A stretch of 64,000 nucleotides of DNA from Candidatus Proelusimicrobium excrementi (GTDB lineage Bacteria; Elusimicrobiota; Elusimicrobia; Elusimicrobiales; Elusimicrobiaceae). The position numbers were made by a program, and so were the translations under genes. This document shows positions 7,285-17,511 of the stretch, piece by piece. Each line of letters starts with the position of its first letter. Within the stretch, counting starts at the first letter, position 1. Under the pieces are notes generated by a model that was given only the letters and a program-made list of their open reading frames with translations, made no database searches and was not told the origin of the DNA. The stretch lies in assembly GCA_934643455.1 (NCBI GenBank), contig CAKUBV010000002.1, forward strand, positions 124,001 to 188,000. Reading direction: 5' to 3'.

Positions 7285-10200
7285 TCAATTATCTCCTAAA
7301 AAATAAATTTCATGCGGGCGCAAAAACACCAAGGCCCCTTTTATATTTTTACCTTTAAAAAGAAGTTTAGCCGCTTTAAGGTAAATTTCAAGCTGGGCCG
7401 AGTACTTTTCGGCGTTTTGCCGAACCTGCTCTTTATTAATATTATCAGATTTAAACTCCGCTATAAATACGCTTCCTTGCGCGTCTTCAAACACGGCGTC
7501 TATAATGCCGTTGGCGTAAATGCCAGTTTGAGGATCTTTCATGCTGAAAGGCAGTTCCGAAGCTTTAAACTCCATTGCCGCCAATTTTTTGAAAGCGTCG
7601 CTTTTTGCAAAACTTTCGGTTATGTTTTTTGCGGCGGAAATTTCCTTTGCGTTTTTTACGGGATTTGCCCCTTCTTCCGCGGCGGCTTTATCGGCGTTTG
7701 GCCGTTCTCCGTTAAACATCTGCGCAAGCATGCGGTGGCAAATTCTGCCGGTAAGCATGGCCGAAGCCTGCGCGGGGCCGAGTTCTTCTTGACGGTTTGA
7801 GCCGCTCGGCGTAACCGGGCTTTCTTGCATGGCGGCGTCATAGCGTGCGCTTCTCTCAAGCCAGGCTTCGCGCCACAGTTTGAACTTTTCCGGGTTTTGT
7901 TCCGCGCGCGTTTTACCGCCGAGGCGTAAGCGCAAATCGTTTTCTTTAAAAGGAATATAAACGGCTTGGCAAATTTCGTCAAGCAATGTCACGGGCGCGC
8001 CGTCCCCGGGATAGCAGCCCGCGTTAAGCAAGGGCGCGGCCAAAGTTTTTTGTGCGTCTTTTGCGCCCGTTATCAAAAGTTTTTCTTCGGCTCTTGTAAG
8101 CGCTACATAAAGTATTCTAAGTTCTTCGGCTTTAGCGTGCAAATTATTGGCTTGCTCCAAAAAAACATAAGATAAATCTTTTACTTTGCCAAGCCTCGGC
8201 GCAGCTGAAGCGGAAAGCCAGTCACTCAAAATCTGCGGAGCTTTTTTATTGCCTTTGTTTTGTTCTTTTGCGATATCGTAAATTATCACAACGGGGGACT
8301 GAAGCCCTTTGGATTTGTGTATGCTCATAAGTTTTACCGTGTCCAAAGATTCTTCGGCCAAAGGCGATTCTCCTTCCTTTTCCATTTCCTTAAAATAATG
8401 TTCCAAGTGATATATAAACTGAGGCAAAGTCAAAATCCCGGCGTTTGTAAAACGTCTTGCCACGTCCATAAATTTGGATATGTTCGCGCCGGTTTGTTCG
8501 CTTGCGGAGCATAAAATTTGCATTTCTTTAAATTTGGTTTCAAAAAGCAGATAATTTATAAACTCCTCAAGCGGCAGGCTCTGCGCGCGCCGGCATATTT
8601 CTTTAAGCGCGCCGTATTTGGAATTGACGTACTCGTCTTTTGCGTCCGCGTAAATGTTAAGCAAACCGTTTTGGGACAGGTTTAAAATTTCTTCGTCTTT
8701 TATAAGGCAGAGCGGGCTTCTTAAAACGCCGACGAGGGCCGTTCTGTCTGCCGGATTTTGGGCCAATTTTAAGAGATTTAAAATATCCTTAACTTCCTGC
8801 GCCTGATAGAAGTTTTTGTTTTCTTCCACGCTGTAACTTATGCCGGCGCTTTTAAAGGCGTCAATCAAAACGTCAAGCCCGGTTGCGCTTCTGTAAAGTA
8901 CGGCTATGTCTTTATAAGTCATTGCGCGGCCGGAAGAAAGCTTCGTTTTAAAAGCGTTTTCTTCTATCCATGAGGTTATTATACCGGCCTGAAAAGCGCG
9001 CATATCTTCCGCACTTGTTTTATTTTCGCCCGCGTCGGCTATTATAAGGCTGACAGGCTCGGGTTTGTATGATTTGGTGTGGTTTATCGGCACATATTGC
9101 GGCTGAACGTTTCTTTGCGCTTTAATCGCTCGTTCGCCGAATTTGTTTGCGTAAGCCACAATGTTGGACGAGCTTCTGAAGTTGCTTTGCAAAAAACATT
9201 TTACAGCTCCCTGCTTAAGCATTGCGTCGGTAAAAGTGTCGTAAGCGGCGATATCCGCCCCTCTGAAGCGGTAAATGGATTGCTTCGGGTCGCCCACTAT
9301 AAACAATTTGCCGGGCTGAAGGGAAATATCCATCCAGTCGGAGGCCTGCGTTTCGTCGGCTTCGGCCAAGTATAAAAATATTTCGCCCTGCTCCGGGTCT
9401 GTGTCTTGAAATTCGTCTAATAGTATGCTGCGGTATTCTTCTTTAAGGGTTTGCCTTACGTGTAAACGGTTCTTAACCAAATCCCTTGTTTTAAGTATCA
9501 TTTCGTCAAAGCTTATAAGGCCGGATTTCTGTAAGGCCTCTTTCGCTTTCGGCAGGAAACCGCTTACGGCTTCCCGCGCGGTTTGCAGAAGGATTATATT
9601 TTGCATTACGGCGTTTTCGGCCGTTTGGATTATGTTTTTGGCTTTTTCAAAATCTTCGTCGTCCGTCCAGCCGGCCGGCCTGGAATATTTTGCGGGCTCA
9701 AAAGCTAAATCTTTAAATTCAAGATTATCGTGATAATCCGCCGCATTGTTTAAAATTACTTCGGCTTTGCGCAGGTTTTCTTCAAAAGCGTTTTTCCTTT
9801 TGCTTTTATATAGTTCAAGCAGTCTTTTCGCTTCTAAGGCCTGCCGGCGCAGAACCGCGGCGGTTTTTGGGCTTCTCAGAGCCGGGTTATAGTTTTTAAG
9901 AGGGCTTTTTAAAAGCGCAAGCGCGAAAGCTTTTATTTCTTCCAGAGAGAAGTTTCTTAGCAATAATTCCCACTTTTCGCCGTTTAAGGAAGAGTAACTA
10001 AGCTCCTCATCCAAAAATGCCGACCATATTTTATCGATTACGGCTTGCGCGGCTTCGTCGCCGTCGGGCATAATATCGGGGGCGACGCCGGCTTCGGCGG
10101 GGAAGCGTCTTAACACTTTAAAACAAAAGCCGTGTATCGTGCTTATCATCGCGCGTTCGGCCAGTTCGAAATTCTGTTCTATTTCTTTTATAAGTTCTTC

Positions 10201-10521
10201 TTTTTCCCGTCCTATTTTTTTAATAAGGTTTTCCGTTTCCCGGGAAGGCTCGCTGAGGCCTTTTAAAGCGGAAAGCGTTTCGGCCATTTTTTCCAAAAGC
10301 CTGGATTTTATTTCAGCGGCCGCCTTTTCCGTAAAAGTCAGCGCGATTATTTTATCTATGGATATACCCTTGCCCAAAATAAGGTAGCAAAGCCTGTCCG
10401 TGAGCAGAGTGGTTTTACCCGTGCCCGCGCCGGCTTCCACTATAATATTTTTGGAAGTTTCCAAAACGGCGGTGTCGCGTGCTTTTTGATCCGGCGGAAT
10501 AAAAAAATCATTTTGAGGCAT
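7285..10521 (-). CDS. addA: AddA-type UvrD-family helicase-nuclease
   Basis: A 1078-residue superfamily 1 helicase with a C-terminal nuclease. Walker A is VEAGAGTGKTT (about residue 30), motif Ia ITALTFTEKAA-type, Walker B LLDEFQDTD, motif IV-V QSNFRSS and SIHKSKGLQ, and motif VI VALTRAEEK. The C-terminal PD-(D/E)xK nuclease shows GIIDAVFED followed by IAEFKSD. Together with the next upstream gene this forms an AddAB-like complex that resects double-strand breaks for RecA loading. It overlaps the AddB-like gene by 14 nt, implying translational coupling. Confidence 0.88.
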   Translation of the reverse strand: MPQNDFFIPPDQKARDTAVLETSKNIIVEAGAGTGKTTLLTDRLCYLILGKGISIDKIIALTFTEKAAAEIKSRLLEKMAETLSALKGLSEPSRETENLIKKIGREKEELIKEIEQNFELAERAMISTIHGFCFKVLRRFPAEAGVAPDIMPDGDEAAQAVIDKIWSAFLDEELSYSSLNGEKWELLLRNFSLEEIKAFALALLKSPLKNYNPALRSPKTAAVLRRQALEAKRLLELYKSKRKNAFEENLRKAEVILNNAADYHDNLEFKDLAFEPAKYSRPAGWTDDEDFEKAKNIIQTAENAVMQNIILLQTAREAVSGFLPKAKEALQKSGLISFDEMILKTRDLVKNRLHVRQTLKEEYRSILLDEFQDTDPEQGEIFLYLAEADETQASDWMDISLQPGKLFIVGDPKQSIYRFRGADIAAYDTFTDAMLKQGAVKCFLQSNFRSSSNIVAYANKFGERAIKAQRNVQPQYVPINHTKSYKPEPVSLIIADAGENKTSAEDMRAFQAGIITSWIEENAFKTKLSSGRAMTYKDIAVLYRSATGLDVLIDAFKSAGISYSVEENKNFYQAQEVKDILNLLKLAQNPADRTALVGVLRSPLCLIKDEEILNLSQNGLLNIYADAKDEYVNSKYGALKEICRRAQSLPLEEFINYLLFETKFKEMQILCSASEQTGANISKFMDVARRFTNAGILTLPQFIYHLEHYFKEMEKEGESPLAEESLDTVKLMSIHKSKGLQSPVVIIYDIAKEQNKGNKKAPQILSDWLSASAAPRLGKVKDLSYVFLEQANNLHAKAEELRILYVALTRAEEKLLITGAKDAQKTLAAPLLNAGCYPGDGAPVTLLDEICQAVYIPFKENDLRLRLGGKTRAEQNPEKFKLWREAWLERSARYDAAMQESPVTPSGSNRQEELGPAQASAMLTGRICHRMLAQMFNGERPNADKAAAEEGANPVKNAKEISAAKNITESFAKSDAFKKLAAMEFKASELPFSMKDPQTGIYANGIIDAVFEDAQGSVFIAEFKSDNINKEQVRQNAEKYSAQLEIYLKAAKLLFKGKNIKGALVFLRPHEIYFLGDN

Positions 10522-13500
10522 TGAAACTCCTTAATTTCCCGGCTTGGGCCGAGTTCCGCGCCCGCCTTAAACTTGGGGCGTGGTCTTTGCGGCATACGTC
10601 GGCGTAGGCGCAATATTCGCAGGCATGCGCCGAAGGCGTTATTATAAATTCTCCGTTTTCGGCCAAATCAATGCGGTAATTTACGGCCTTTTCAAATTCC
10701 GTTTTGATAAGTTCGTAATCCCCGGCGGAAAGTGATTTTTCGCGTTTGCCGTCTTCTTCTACGGCAAGCAGAACGGCCTCTTCGGGGGTAAGGCCCCGCA
10801 TGGTTTCGTCTTTTGAATTTTCCAGCATAATCATATACAAAGGCGGCTGCAAAATGCCTTTTTCAAAAACGGATCTTGTCATGGATGCGCTTTCTTTTGT
10901 GGTTTTATAATCCACTATCCTGCAGGTTTTGCTTTCGGGATTTACGTCTATTCTGTCGCTGTCTCCGTGAAGCTTAAGTTTCCGCCCTGCAAATTCGGCT
11001 TCGGCTTCCAAATGATATTCAAAGAAAGAAGGTTTTAAACCCCTTTGCAGTAAAACGGGGATATCGGCTTCTATAAGGCCGCGCAAATTCTTTTTTATGT
11101 CGCAGCAAAGCGTTTTCCAAAGCAATGGATAAAGGCCGTATTCCTTATATCTTTCCGGCGGAAGAAAAGCTTCCGCAAATTCGTCAAACAGTTTGCCGGC
11201 GCTTTCGGCGGAAAGCTTATCCAGGAGGTTTTGCTTCATTATATATTGATAGAAATTCTGCAAAATCTCGTGGTGTAAAGTGCCCTTTGCGTTTGAGGGT
11301 ATTTTTGCCCTGTCGTATTCCGCAGGCTCATTGACGCGTATGACGTTTTTAAAAAAATAAGCGCCGGGGCAAAGCCACAAAAGGCGCATTGCGCTGGGGG
11401 AAAGCCCTTTTTGCTCTATTTTTATATAAAGCGGATTATTTTTGCTTACTATCCCGTCGTAAAAGTTCAGGCCGCCCGCGTTAAAAGCCAAATAAGGCGC
11501 GCGTGAAAGCATGGTTTTTAGGTTTTCGTCTTGCTGATTTCCCGGATTGAAAGCCGTATGCAAAATCTGAGCGTTGTTTGGGCAGTTTAAAGCGGCGTAG
11601 GCGGAAACTTCGCTTTTGTTCAAAAGTTCAAAAGGCCATTGTTTAAGCTTTTCGCTTTCCCTGCGGCTTAAGAACAAATCCGGCTCTTTAAGGTTTTTGC
11701 CGGCGGTTTCGGCCAGGCGGCTTAAGTAAAGGGAAGGGATTTTCGGTTTGCCGTCGTCGCCGCTTCTTTCAAATATAAAAGCGCATTTTCCTTTCACGGA
11801 AGAAAGAGCGAGCGCGAAGAGCAGTTTTTCCTCAAAATATCTTTCGTTTTGTGTATGAATCAGAAAACCTATTTTTTGTAAAAGCGCGCGGTATTCTTCT
11901 TTAAGAACCGGATCCGGCGCGGGCGCGGCCGGCAGCAGGCCTTCGTTCATACCCAAAAATACGGCCGCTTCAAAGCCCTGCCCTCTTAAAGCCATAATGT
12001 CCGCGGCTTGCACGGCGTTTTCGTAAGATTCCGTTTTATTGTATACGGCCTCTTTCAACGCCGAGAGGACTTCCTCCAAAAATTCGCCGCGCGCGGCCTG
12101 CTTTCTTATTTCGGAAAAGCCGCCCGTTTCGGATATGATATCTTTTACGGCGTTCAAAATGTTTCGTTCCTGCGCGGATAATTCCGAAGAGGTAAAAGTT
12201 TCTATAAAAGCCGTCGCTTTTTCCGCTAAAAAATCAAAATTGCCTGCGGCTTCCAGTTCGGGATAGTATTTGCTTAACAATTTGACGGCGGCGGTAATTT
12301 CCGCGGCGTTTTGCCTGAAAGCCTCTTTTGCCTGTTCGTTTTTTGAATTTACGTATAAATCCGTCAGTCCGTCCCATTGGGATAATCCGCCGGTTATACC
12401 GCTGTTTTTGATAATGTCGCGCCAGCCGTTTTTGCCGTTTTTAAAGTATGGAGAAGCCAAAACCGCCGCGGCGTCCGCGCTGTAAAAATCGTTTCTGCCG
12501 AGGCTTAACAAATTATAAACAAAGGCCGCCAAAGGGTGATTGACCAGCGGAAAATCAAAACTGTAATTTACCGGTATTTTATTGCGCGCGAATACGGAAG
12601 GAATGTCGTATTTGTAATTTTCCATGCTTCTTGCGAATACGGCTATTTTGTTAAAAGGGATATGATGTTTTTCGTTAAGGAGCAGAAGTTCTTTCGCCGC
12701 GGCCTGAACTTCCGCCGCCGTGCCGGAAACGCTGATAAACTTCATCTCGGCGTTTTGCGTAACGGACGCCGAAGACTCAAAAATATTTTTTGCGGCCAAA
12801 GCCGGCGGGTTTTGCGTTTTTTGCAGTTTCTCCGCGGTTTTGGCAAGCGGGTAAATATAAGCTTCAAAAAAGTTTTTGGTAAAGCTGAAAGCGGGGCCGT
12901 CTTCATAAGGGAAGTAAACTCTCGCGTCGAAACCCCGGCATATTTCTTTAAACAAATTGTATTGAAGGGCCGTTAAATCGTAAAACCCGTAGAAAATGAT
13001 ATATTTAAAACCTTTAAGGTACGGGCTGTGCGCGGCGTTGAGGGCGGCTTTTCTGAAAAACTCTCCGTAAGAGTCAAAACCATCTTTTCGGATTTGTTCG
13101 TTGTAGCGGTTGTAGCAGACTATAAATTCATCAAGATTTTTTTGCTGTTCGGGCGAAGGAAGCTCCCCGGAATTTTTCAAATCAAGCAAATCTTTTACGG
13201 AAACTTCGGCCGATATCAAATCCCTGAAAGCGGCTTTAAAGGCTTTGGAATAACCGCGCGAGGGCGGCAGAGAACTGTAACTGTTTAGGATGTCTTTTAT
13301 TATAAAATCCTGCTGGGGCCCGGCGGGCAGAAGCGGTTTTGCGTCCGGCCCTGCCGCAAAGTTTATGCCCGCGCTTAAAGCGGTAAAATTGCTGAAAGTT
13401 ACCCCGCTTATGCATCCGCCGGCGTCGGCCAGCCCCCGCCTTAAAGAATTCTGCAGCCTTTGCGAGGGCAAAACGACGAGAGCTTTATCAAAAGGGTCCT

Positions 13501-13570
13501 TTCCGCCCAGGCTGACAAAGTTTAGGAAATGCTCCTCGAGAGCGTCAAAATTGCCGGTAAACAGGTGCAT
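10508..13570 (-). CDS. addB: AddB-type PD-(D/E)xK nuclease / inactivated helicase subunit
   Basis: A 1020-residue protein. The N-terminal half has the degenerate helicase fold of AddB (no intact Walker A is seen; LVVLPSQRLQNSLRR-type start is typical). The C-terminal part carries the nuclease: GDSDRIDV, then RIVDYKTTK, and the iron-sulfur cluster cysteines CEYCAYADVC near the end. It is expected to pair with AddA in end resection. The start at 13570 lies 6 nt after a TATTAT box on the minus strand, in a very AT-rich divergent region shared with uppP. Confidence 0.82.
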   Translation of the reverse strand: MHLFTGNFDALEEHFLNFVSLGGKDPFDKALVVLPSQRLQNSLRRGLADAGGCISGVTFSNFTALSAGINFAAGPDAKPLLPAGPQQDFIIKDILNSYSSLPPSRGYSKAFKAAFRDLISAEVSVKDLLDLKNSGELPSPEQQKNLDEFIVCYNRYNEQIRKDGFDSYGEFFRKAALNAAHSPYLKGFKYIIFYGFYDLTALQYNLFKEICRGFDARVYFPYEDGPAFSFTKNFFEAYIYPLAKTAEKLQKTQNPPALAAKNIFESSASVTQNAEMKFISVSGTAAEVQAAAKELLLLNEKHHIPFNKIAVFARSMENYKYDIPSVFARNKIPVNYSFDFPLVNHPLAAFVYNLLSLGRNDFYSADAAAVLASPYFKNGKNGWRDIIKNSGITGGLSQWDGLTDLYVNSKNEQAKEAFRQNAAEITAAVKLLSKYYPELEAAGNFDFLAEKATAFIETFTSSELSAQERNILNAVKDIISETGGFSEIRKQAARGEFLEEVLSALKEAVYNKTESYENAVQAADIMALRGQGFEAAVFLGMNEGLLPAAPAPDPVLKEEYRALLQKIGFLIHTQNERYFEEKLLFALALSSVKGKCAFIFERSGDDGKPKIPSLYLSRLAETAGKNLKEPDLFLSRRESEKLKQWPFELLNKSEVSAYAALNCPNNAQILHTAFNPGNQQDENLKTMLSRAPYLAFNAGGLNFYDGIVSKNNPLYIKIEQKGLSPSAMRLLWLCPGAYFFKNVIRVNEPAEYDRAKIPSNAKGTLHHEILQNFYQYIMKQNLLDKLSAESAGKLFDEFAEAFLPPERYKEYGLYPLLWKTLCCDIKKNLRGLIEADIPVLLQRGLKPSFFEYHLEAEAEFAGRKLKLHGDSDRIDVNPESKTCRIVDYKTTKESASMTRSVFEKGILQPPLYMIMLENSKDETMRGLTPEEAVLLAVEEDGKREKSLSAGDYELIKTEFEKAVNYRIDLAENGEFIITPSAHACEYCAYADVCRKDHAPSLRRARNSAQAGKLRSFNASK

Positions 13571-13634
13571 ATATAAATAATATATAATTTATATATCTTT
13601 TTGATAAATTAACTGTTTTTTAAAAGGCGGTGTC

Positions 13635-14420
13635 ATGACGGTTCTTAACGCGGTGTTTTTGGGTTTGCTTCAGGCTTTGGGGGAGTTCCTGCCGATATCC
13701 AGTTCGGCTCATTTGGCTTTGTTTCCGTTTTTCAGCGGCGGGGAGTATCAAGGCCTTACTTATGACGTAGCTTTGCATTTGGCCACGCTTATAGCCGTCT
13801 GCGCTTATTTCTGGAAGGATTTGTTTAATCTTACTTTAAACGGCCTTACAAAACCAAAAAGCGAGCAGGGCCGCCAGTTTTGGTTTATAGGGCTTGCAAC
13901 AATCCCGGCGGCATTGGCCGGTTATTTTCTGGAGGACGCGGCGGAAAACATTTTCCGTTCGCCGCTGATGATAGCCGCCATGCTTATAGTTTTCGCCTTG
14001 TTTTTATTTTTGGCTGACAGGTATAACGGCAAAATCAAAAAATACAAAGAAGGTGCGGCTCTTTTGCCTTTAATGCTTATAGGCTGCGCGCAGGCTTTAG
14101 CTATAATGCCCGGCGTTTCCCGCTCCGGCGCGACGATTACCATGGCCCTTTTGCTTGGTTTCAGCCGCGGTGCCGGCGCAAGGATTTCTTTCTTGCTTTC
14201 CGTGCCGATAATAGCCGGCGCGGCGGCGCTGAAACTTAAAGATATTTCCCTTGCCGATATTGATTTGGCTTTCGTTTCGGGCTTTTTGGCGGCAATGATA
14301 GGCGGGTGGCTGGTTATAAAATTTTTAATGAAGTATATACAAAGCCACAGTTTTAATATTTTTGTATATTACCGCTGGGCTTTGGGCGCTTTGATTATAG
14401 CTTTATATTTCTTCAAATAA
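13635..14420 (+). CDS. uppP: Undecaprenyl-diphosphatase UppP/BacA
   Basis: A 261-residue polytopic membrane enzyme that removes a phosphate from undecaprenyl diphosphate and so recycles the lipid carrier for peptidoglycan and polysaccharide synthesis. Both family motifs are intact: GEFLPISSSAHL at the N-terminus and MPGVSRSGATI in the second half. About seven or eight hydrophobic segments are seen, and the length is normal. The ATG is preceded by AAAAGGCGG. It is divergent from the addB gene. Confidence 0.95.
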   Translation: MTVLNAVFLGLLQALGEFLPISSSAHLALFPFFSGGEYQGLTYDVALHLATLIAVCAYFWKDLFNLTLNGLTKPKSEQGRQFWFIGLATIPAALAGYFLEDAAENIFRSPLMIAAMLIVFALFLFLADRYNGKIKKYKEGAALLPLMLIGCAQALAIMPGVSRSGATITMALLLGFSRGAGARISFLLSVPIIAGAAALKLKDISLADIDLAFVSGFLAAMIGGWLVIKFLMKYIQSHSFNIFVYYRWALGALIIALYFFK

Positions 14421-14451
14421 TTCCGTCTTTTGCCGGCCGCGGGCGCGGTTC

Positions 14452-15375
14452 TTACCAATTGCGGTGCTTCCAGTATATGGCCGTCAGCCATACTGACATC
14501 ATCGCCAAACCCATTACCATCCAAAATGCGTGCGGATGACCTTGCAGCGGTATCATCACGTTCATTGAGAACGCGCTCACAACAAAAGTCGGCACCATAA
14601 TCCATATCGTAATTACGTTTAAGCGTTTCATCAGCAGGTTCAGGTTGTTGTTTACGATTGAAGCCCTTGCGTCCATGAGGCCCGCCAAAATGCTGGAGTA
14701 TATTTCCGCCTGTTTTTGGGATTGGGTGTTTTCAATTATAATATCGTCAAGCATTTCGCGGCAGCGTTCGTCAAAACCTATACGGCCGGAGAAGTTCCTT
14801 AGCTTTTCAAACACAAACCCGTTTGAAGTTATCGCGCTTAAATAATAGACCAAGCTCTTTTCCAAACTGAAGAGGTTTATTAAATATTTATTGTCTACCG
14901 AGCCTGTCATTTTATCCTCAATTTCTTCCGTAATCATATTGATTACGCGCAAGTGTTCCAAATAATGCGCTATGGCGTTGTAAATTATCTTTAAAAAAGC
15001 GTCGTGCAAAGAAAGCACGTTGTTAAAGCGTTTACCTATAAAAAGCGGGATATCTTCCGTCATGACTATGACGAGCTTGTCCTTAAAAAGGAACATCCCC
15101 ATGGACGCGACTTTAAACACCAGCTGTTCTTTGCCGGAATAATTGCGCGGCCTGTTCAAAATCAAAGCTGTATGGTCCGGCTCGGTTTCAAGACGTGGCA
15201 GCTCTTCCGGGTCCATGGAAGAAGCCAAAGTGTGTTCGTCTATTCTTAAATGGTCTATAAGATATCTTTGTTCGCTGCTTGTGGGATCCACGAACAAAAG
15301 AATATCGCAACTGGAGGCGGAAGCCGCTTCGTCTTCAGTAATTTTGCCGTTTTTGATTAAATAAGTCCTCTGCAT
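14452..15375 (-). CDS. CorA-family divalent cation channel with an SMN variant motif
   Basis: A 307-residue protein with a large cytoplasmic N-terminal domain and two C-terminal membrane segments, matching CorA magnesium/cobalt channels. The signature after the first membrane helix is usually (Y)GMN; here it reads AFSMNVMIP (Ser270-Met-Asn), so the glycine is replaced. The second helix (FWMVMGLAMMSVWLTAIYW) ends the protein. Such variants are known within the wider CorA/ZntB group and may change ion selectivity. A good GGAGG precedes the ATG. Confidence 0.82.
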   Translation of the reverse strand: MQRTYLIKNGKITEDEAASASSCDILLFVDPTSSEQRYLIDHLRIDEHTLASSMDPEELPRLETEPDHTALILNRPRNYSGKEQLVFKVASMGMFLFKDKLVIVMTEDIPLFIGKRFNNVLSLHDAFLKIIYNAIAHYLEHLRVINMITEEIEDKMTGSVDNKYLINLFSLEKSLVYYLSAITSNGFVFEKLRNFSGRIGFDERCREMLDDIIIENTQSQKQAEIYSSILAGLMDARASIVNNNLNLLMKRLNVITIWIMVPTFVVSAFSMNVMIPLQGHPHAFWMVMGLAMMSVWLTAIYWKHRNW

Positions 15376-15397
15376 ATCAGCCTCCGTTACAATTTAA

Positions 15398-16732
15398 TTA
15401 TATATTATCTATTTCCGATTTAAGATAGAGATTCGTTTCTTTTACGATTCTCTTCCTGAGCATAAATATCATTATCAGGTTGGGTATGGACATCATCGCC
15501 GTAACCGTAACGACCAGCGCCCACGCCAAAGAGGGGGAAATATATACGCCGGAAATCATGAATAATATCCAAAACACGCGGAAGGGTTTTACTATTTTGC
15601 TTCCGCCCAAAAATTCCATAAATTTTTCCCCGTAATAAGCCCAGCCGATAATAGTCGTGAGGGAAAATATCGTCAGTGAAAACACCAAAAGCGGTATGCC
15701 TATATAAGGTATGGTTTCAAACGCGCTGTTGCACAAATCCCCGGCGAACTTCTGCCCGCTTTGCCAATCCCCGGCCACTATTATTACAAGGCCGGTAAGA
15801 GTGCAGATGAAAAAAGTCCAAAACACCGACGTGCTGGCCACCAAACCTTGGCGGACCGGGTTCTTGGTTTTTGCCGCGGCCGCAACTACCGACGCGCTGC
15901 CCATGCCCGCTTCGGTAGAAAGCACGCTTCTGCTTGCGCCTATATGCAAAGCCGTTAAAATGGCCGCGCCGGCAAAACCGCCGCCCACCGCTTTAAAGCC
16001 GAAAGCGCTCTTTAATATTAAAATTATTGTTGCCGGCATTTGATGTATATTGACCGCAAAAATATATAAAGCCGCCAGCAGATATAAGCCGCCCATTATG
16101 GGTACCAGCCATTCGCATACCGCGGCGATGCTTTTTACCCCGCCTATAATCACTATCGCCACGATAAGGGAAACTATTACTCCTATCAAAAGCCCGTTTA
16201 TGCTGTAAGCATTGCCCAAAACGTCCACTATGGCGTTTACCTGTAAAAATCCTCCGCCGCTTATGGCCATTAAAAGCCCGCATATGGCGAATATTACGCC
16301 CATCCATTTCATTTTAAGGGCGTTTTTCATAATATACATAGGGCCGCCTACATACTCTTTTGTAGTTCTTAATTTTACTCTGTATTTTACCGCCAGCAGG
16401 CATTCAGAGTATTTCGTAGCTATGCCGAAAACGCCTATCACAATCATCCAAAATACCGCGCCGGGCCCGCCCGTAGCGACGGCGGTCGTCATGCCCAAAA
16501 TGCTGCCGGTGCCTATCGTCGCCGCCAATGATACGGCCAAAGCGCCGAAATTGCTTACCATGCCTGCGGAATTATCCCTTTTCAGGGAAAGTTTCATCGC
16601 TTTCAAAATATGTTTTTGTATAAATTTAAGTTTGAAAGTAAGATAAAGATGCGTAGCCACCAACAGCAATATCATCGGATAAGTCCATATCAGTTCATTG
16701 ATACGGTTTATTATATTTTCTAACTCTTGCAT
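15398..16732 (-). CDS. Sodium:alanine symporter (AGCS family)
   Basis: A 444-residue inner-membrane transporter with about ten hydrophobic segments. AGCS landmarks include GNIVGVATAI-like GTGSILGMTTAVATGGPGAVFW in the N-terminal third, the conserved region with ATKYSECLLAVKYR, and the late GWAYYGEK motif. It should import alanine or glycine with sodium. The ATG follows CGGAGT, and a TATAAT-like box lies about 20 nt further upstream. Together with a peptide-binding lipoprotein and the later antiporters it fits an amino-acid-using, sodium-handling physiology. Confidence 0.92.
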   Translation of the reverse strand: MQELENIINRINELIWTYPMILLLVATHLYLTFKLKFIQKHILKAMKLSLKRDNSAGMVSNFGALAVSLAATIGTGSILGMTTAVATGGPGAVFWMIVIGVFGIATKYSECLLAVKYRVKLRTTKEYVGGPMYIMKNALKMKWMGVIFAICGLLMAISGGGFLQVNAIVDVLGNAYSINGLLIGVIVSLIVAIVIIGGVKSIAAVCEWLVPIMGGLYLLAALYIFAVNIHQMPATIILILKSAFGFKAVGGGFAGAAILTALHIGASRSVLSTEAGMGSASVVAAAAKTKNPVRQGLVASTSVFWTFFICTLTGLVIIVAGDWQSGQKFAGDLCNSAFETIPYIGIPLLVFSLTIFSLTTIIGWAYYGEKFMEFLGGSKIVKPFRVFWILFMISGVYISPSLAWALVVTVTAMMSIPNLIMIFMLRKRIVKETNLYLKSEIDNI

Positions 16733-16800
16733 AGAGTACTCCGTAATCTTTTTATATAATTTTATTATCTTTATATTTTATCATTATTGGAAGTTCAGCG

Positions 16801-17511
16801 GTGTCGGTATCTCAAAAAGAAATAAATAAAAACGAACCTGTTTTTACTGCCGGGGAATATTTGCGGAGCAAAAATATCAGCTTTGAAATTCCCCAAACTT
16901 TGCTTATGCTCCCGGCTGCGTGTTTCGGCGCGGGCCTGGGCGGTTTATCCAAAAAAACTTATAAACTTATAGGCGATATTGAAGTTATAAATGATGATTT
17001 GGCCGTTATGCATAATTTTGCTTTGGGCGCGCCTTTATGCGTTTTGCTGGCGGAACTCGCCGCCGTTTTGGGCGCAAGAAAGTTCCTTTTGGCCGGTTCT
17101 GCGGGGGCTTTGGCGGAAGGCCTTTCTTTCGGCGACAGAGTTTTGTGCCGCGGCGCGTATTCCGAAGAGGGCACAAGCCGTCATTACGTAAGTGAAGAAT
17201 ATTTACCCGCCTGCGGATTTGACGTTCTTTCCTCTTTGCCCGTAAAAGCCGCCGGGGACAGCTGGACTACCGACGCGTTTTTCAGGGAAGCCAAATCTTC
17301 CGTGCAAGCCTACCGGGAAAAAGGCTGCCTTACCGTGGAGATGGAAGCTTCCGCTCTTTTCGCTTTCGCCAAATCACGCGGGTTTGAAGCCGGCGCGGTC
17401 TTTGTTATAAGCGATTTGCTTTACGGCGGCGTCTGGCGTCCGGCGCAAAAAAACGCGCAAACTTTAAAAGCTTTGCGCGCTCTTGTTGCCGATCTTATAA
17501 AAATTCTCTAA
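16801..17511 (+). CDS. Nucleoside phosphorylase (PNP/UDP family)
   Basis: A 236-residue protein of the PNP_UDP_1 fold that splits nucleosides with phosphate. The phosphate-binding loop is seen as LAGSAGALAEGL, and the substrate-binding signature VEMEASALFAFAKSRG is intact (Glu-Met-Glu). Similarity is nearest to uridine phosphorylase-like members, but purine specificity cannot be excluded. Translation starts with GTG, preceded by GGAAG. The stop overlaps the convergent kinase gene's stop by 4 nt. Confidence 0.85.
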   Translation: MSVSQKEINKNEPVFTAGEYLRSKNISFEIPQTLLMLPAACFGAGLGGLSKKTYKLIGDIEVINDDLAVMHNFALGAPLCVLLAELAAVLGARKFLLAGSAGALAEGLSFGDRVLCRGAYSEEGTSRHYVSEEYLPACGFDVLSSLPVKAAGDSWTTDAFFREAKSSVQAYREKGCLTVEMEASALFAFAKSRGFEAGAVFVISDLLYGGVWRPAQKNAQTLKALRALVADLIKIL

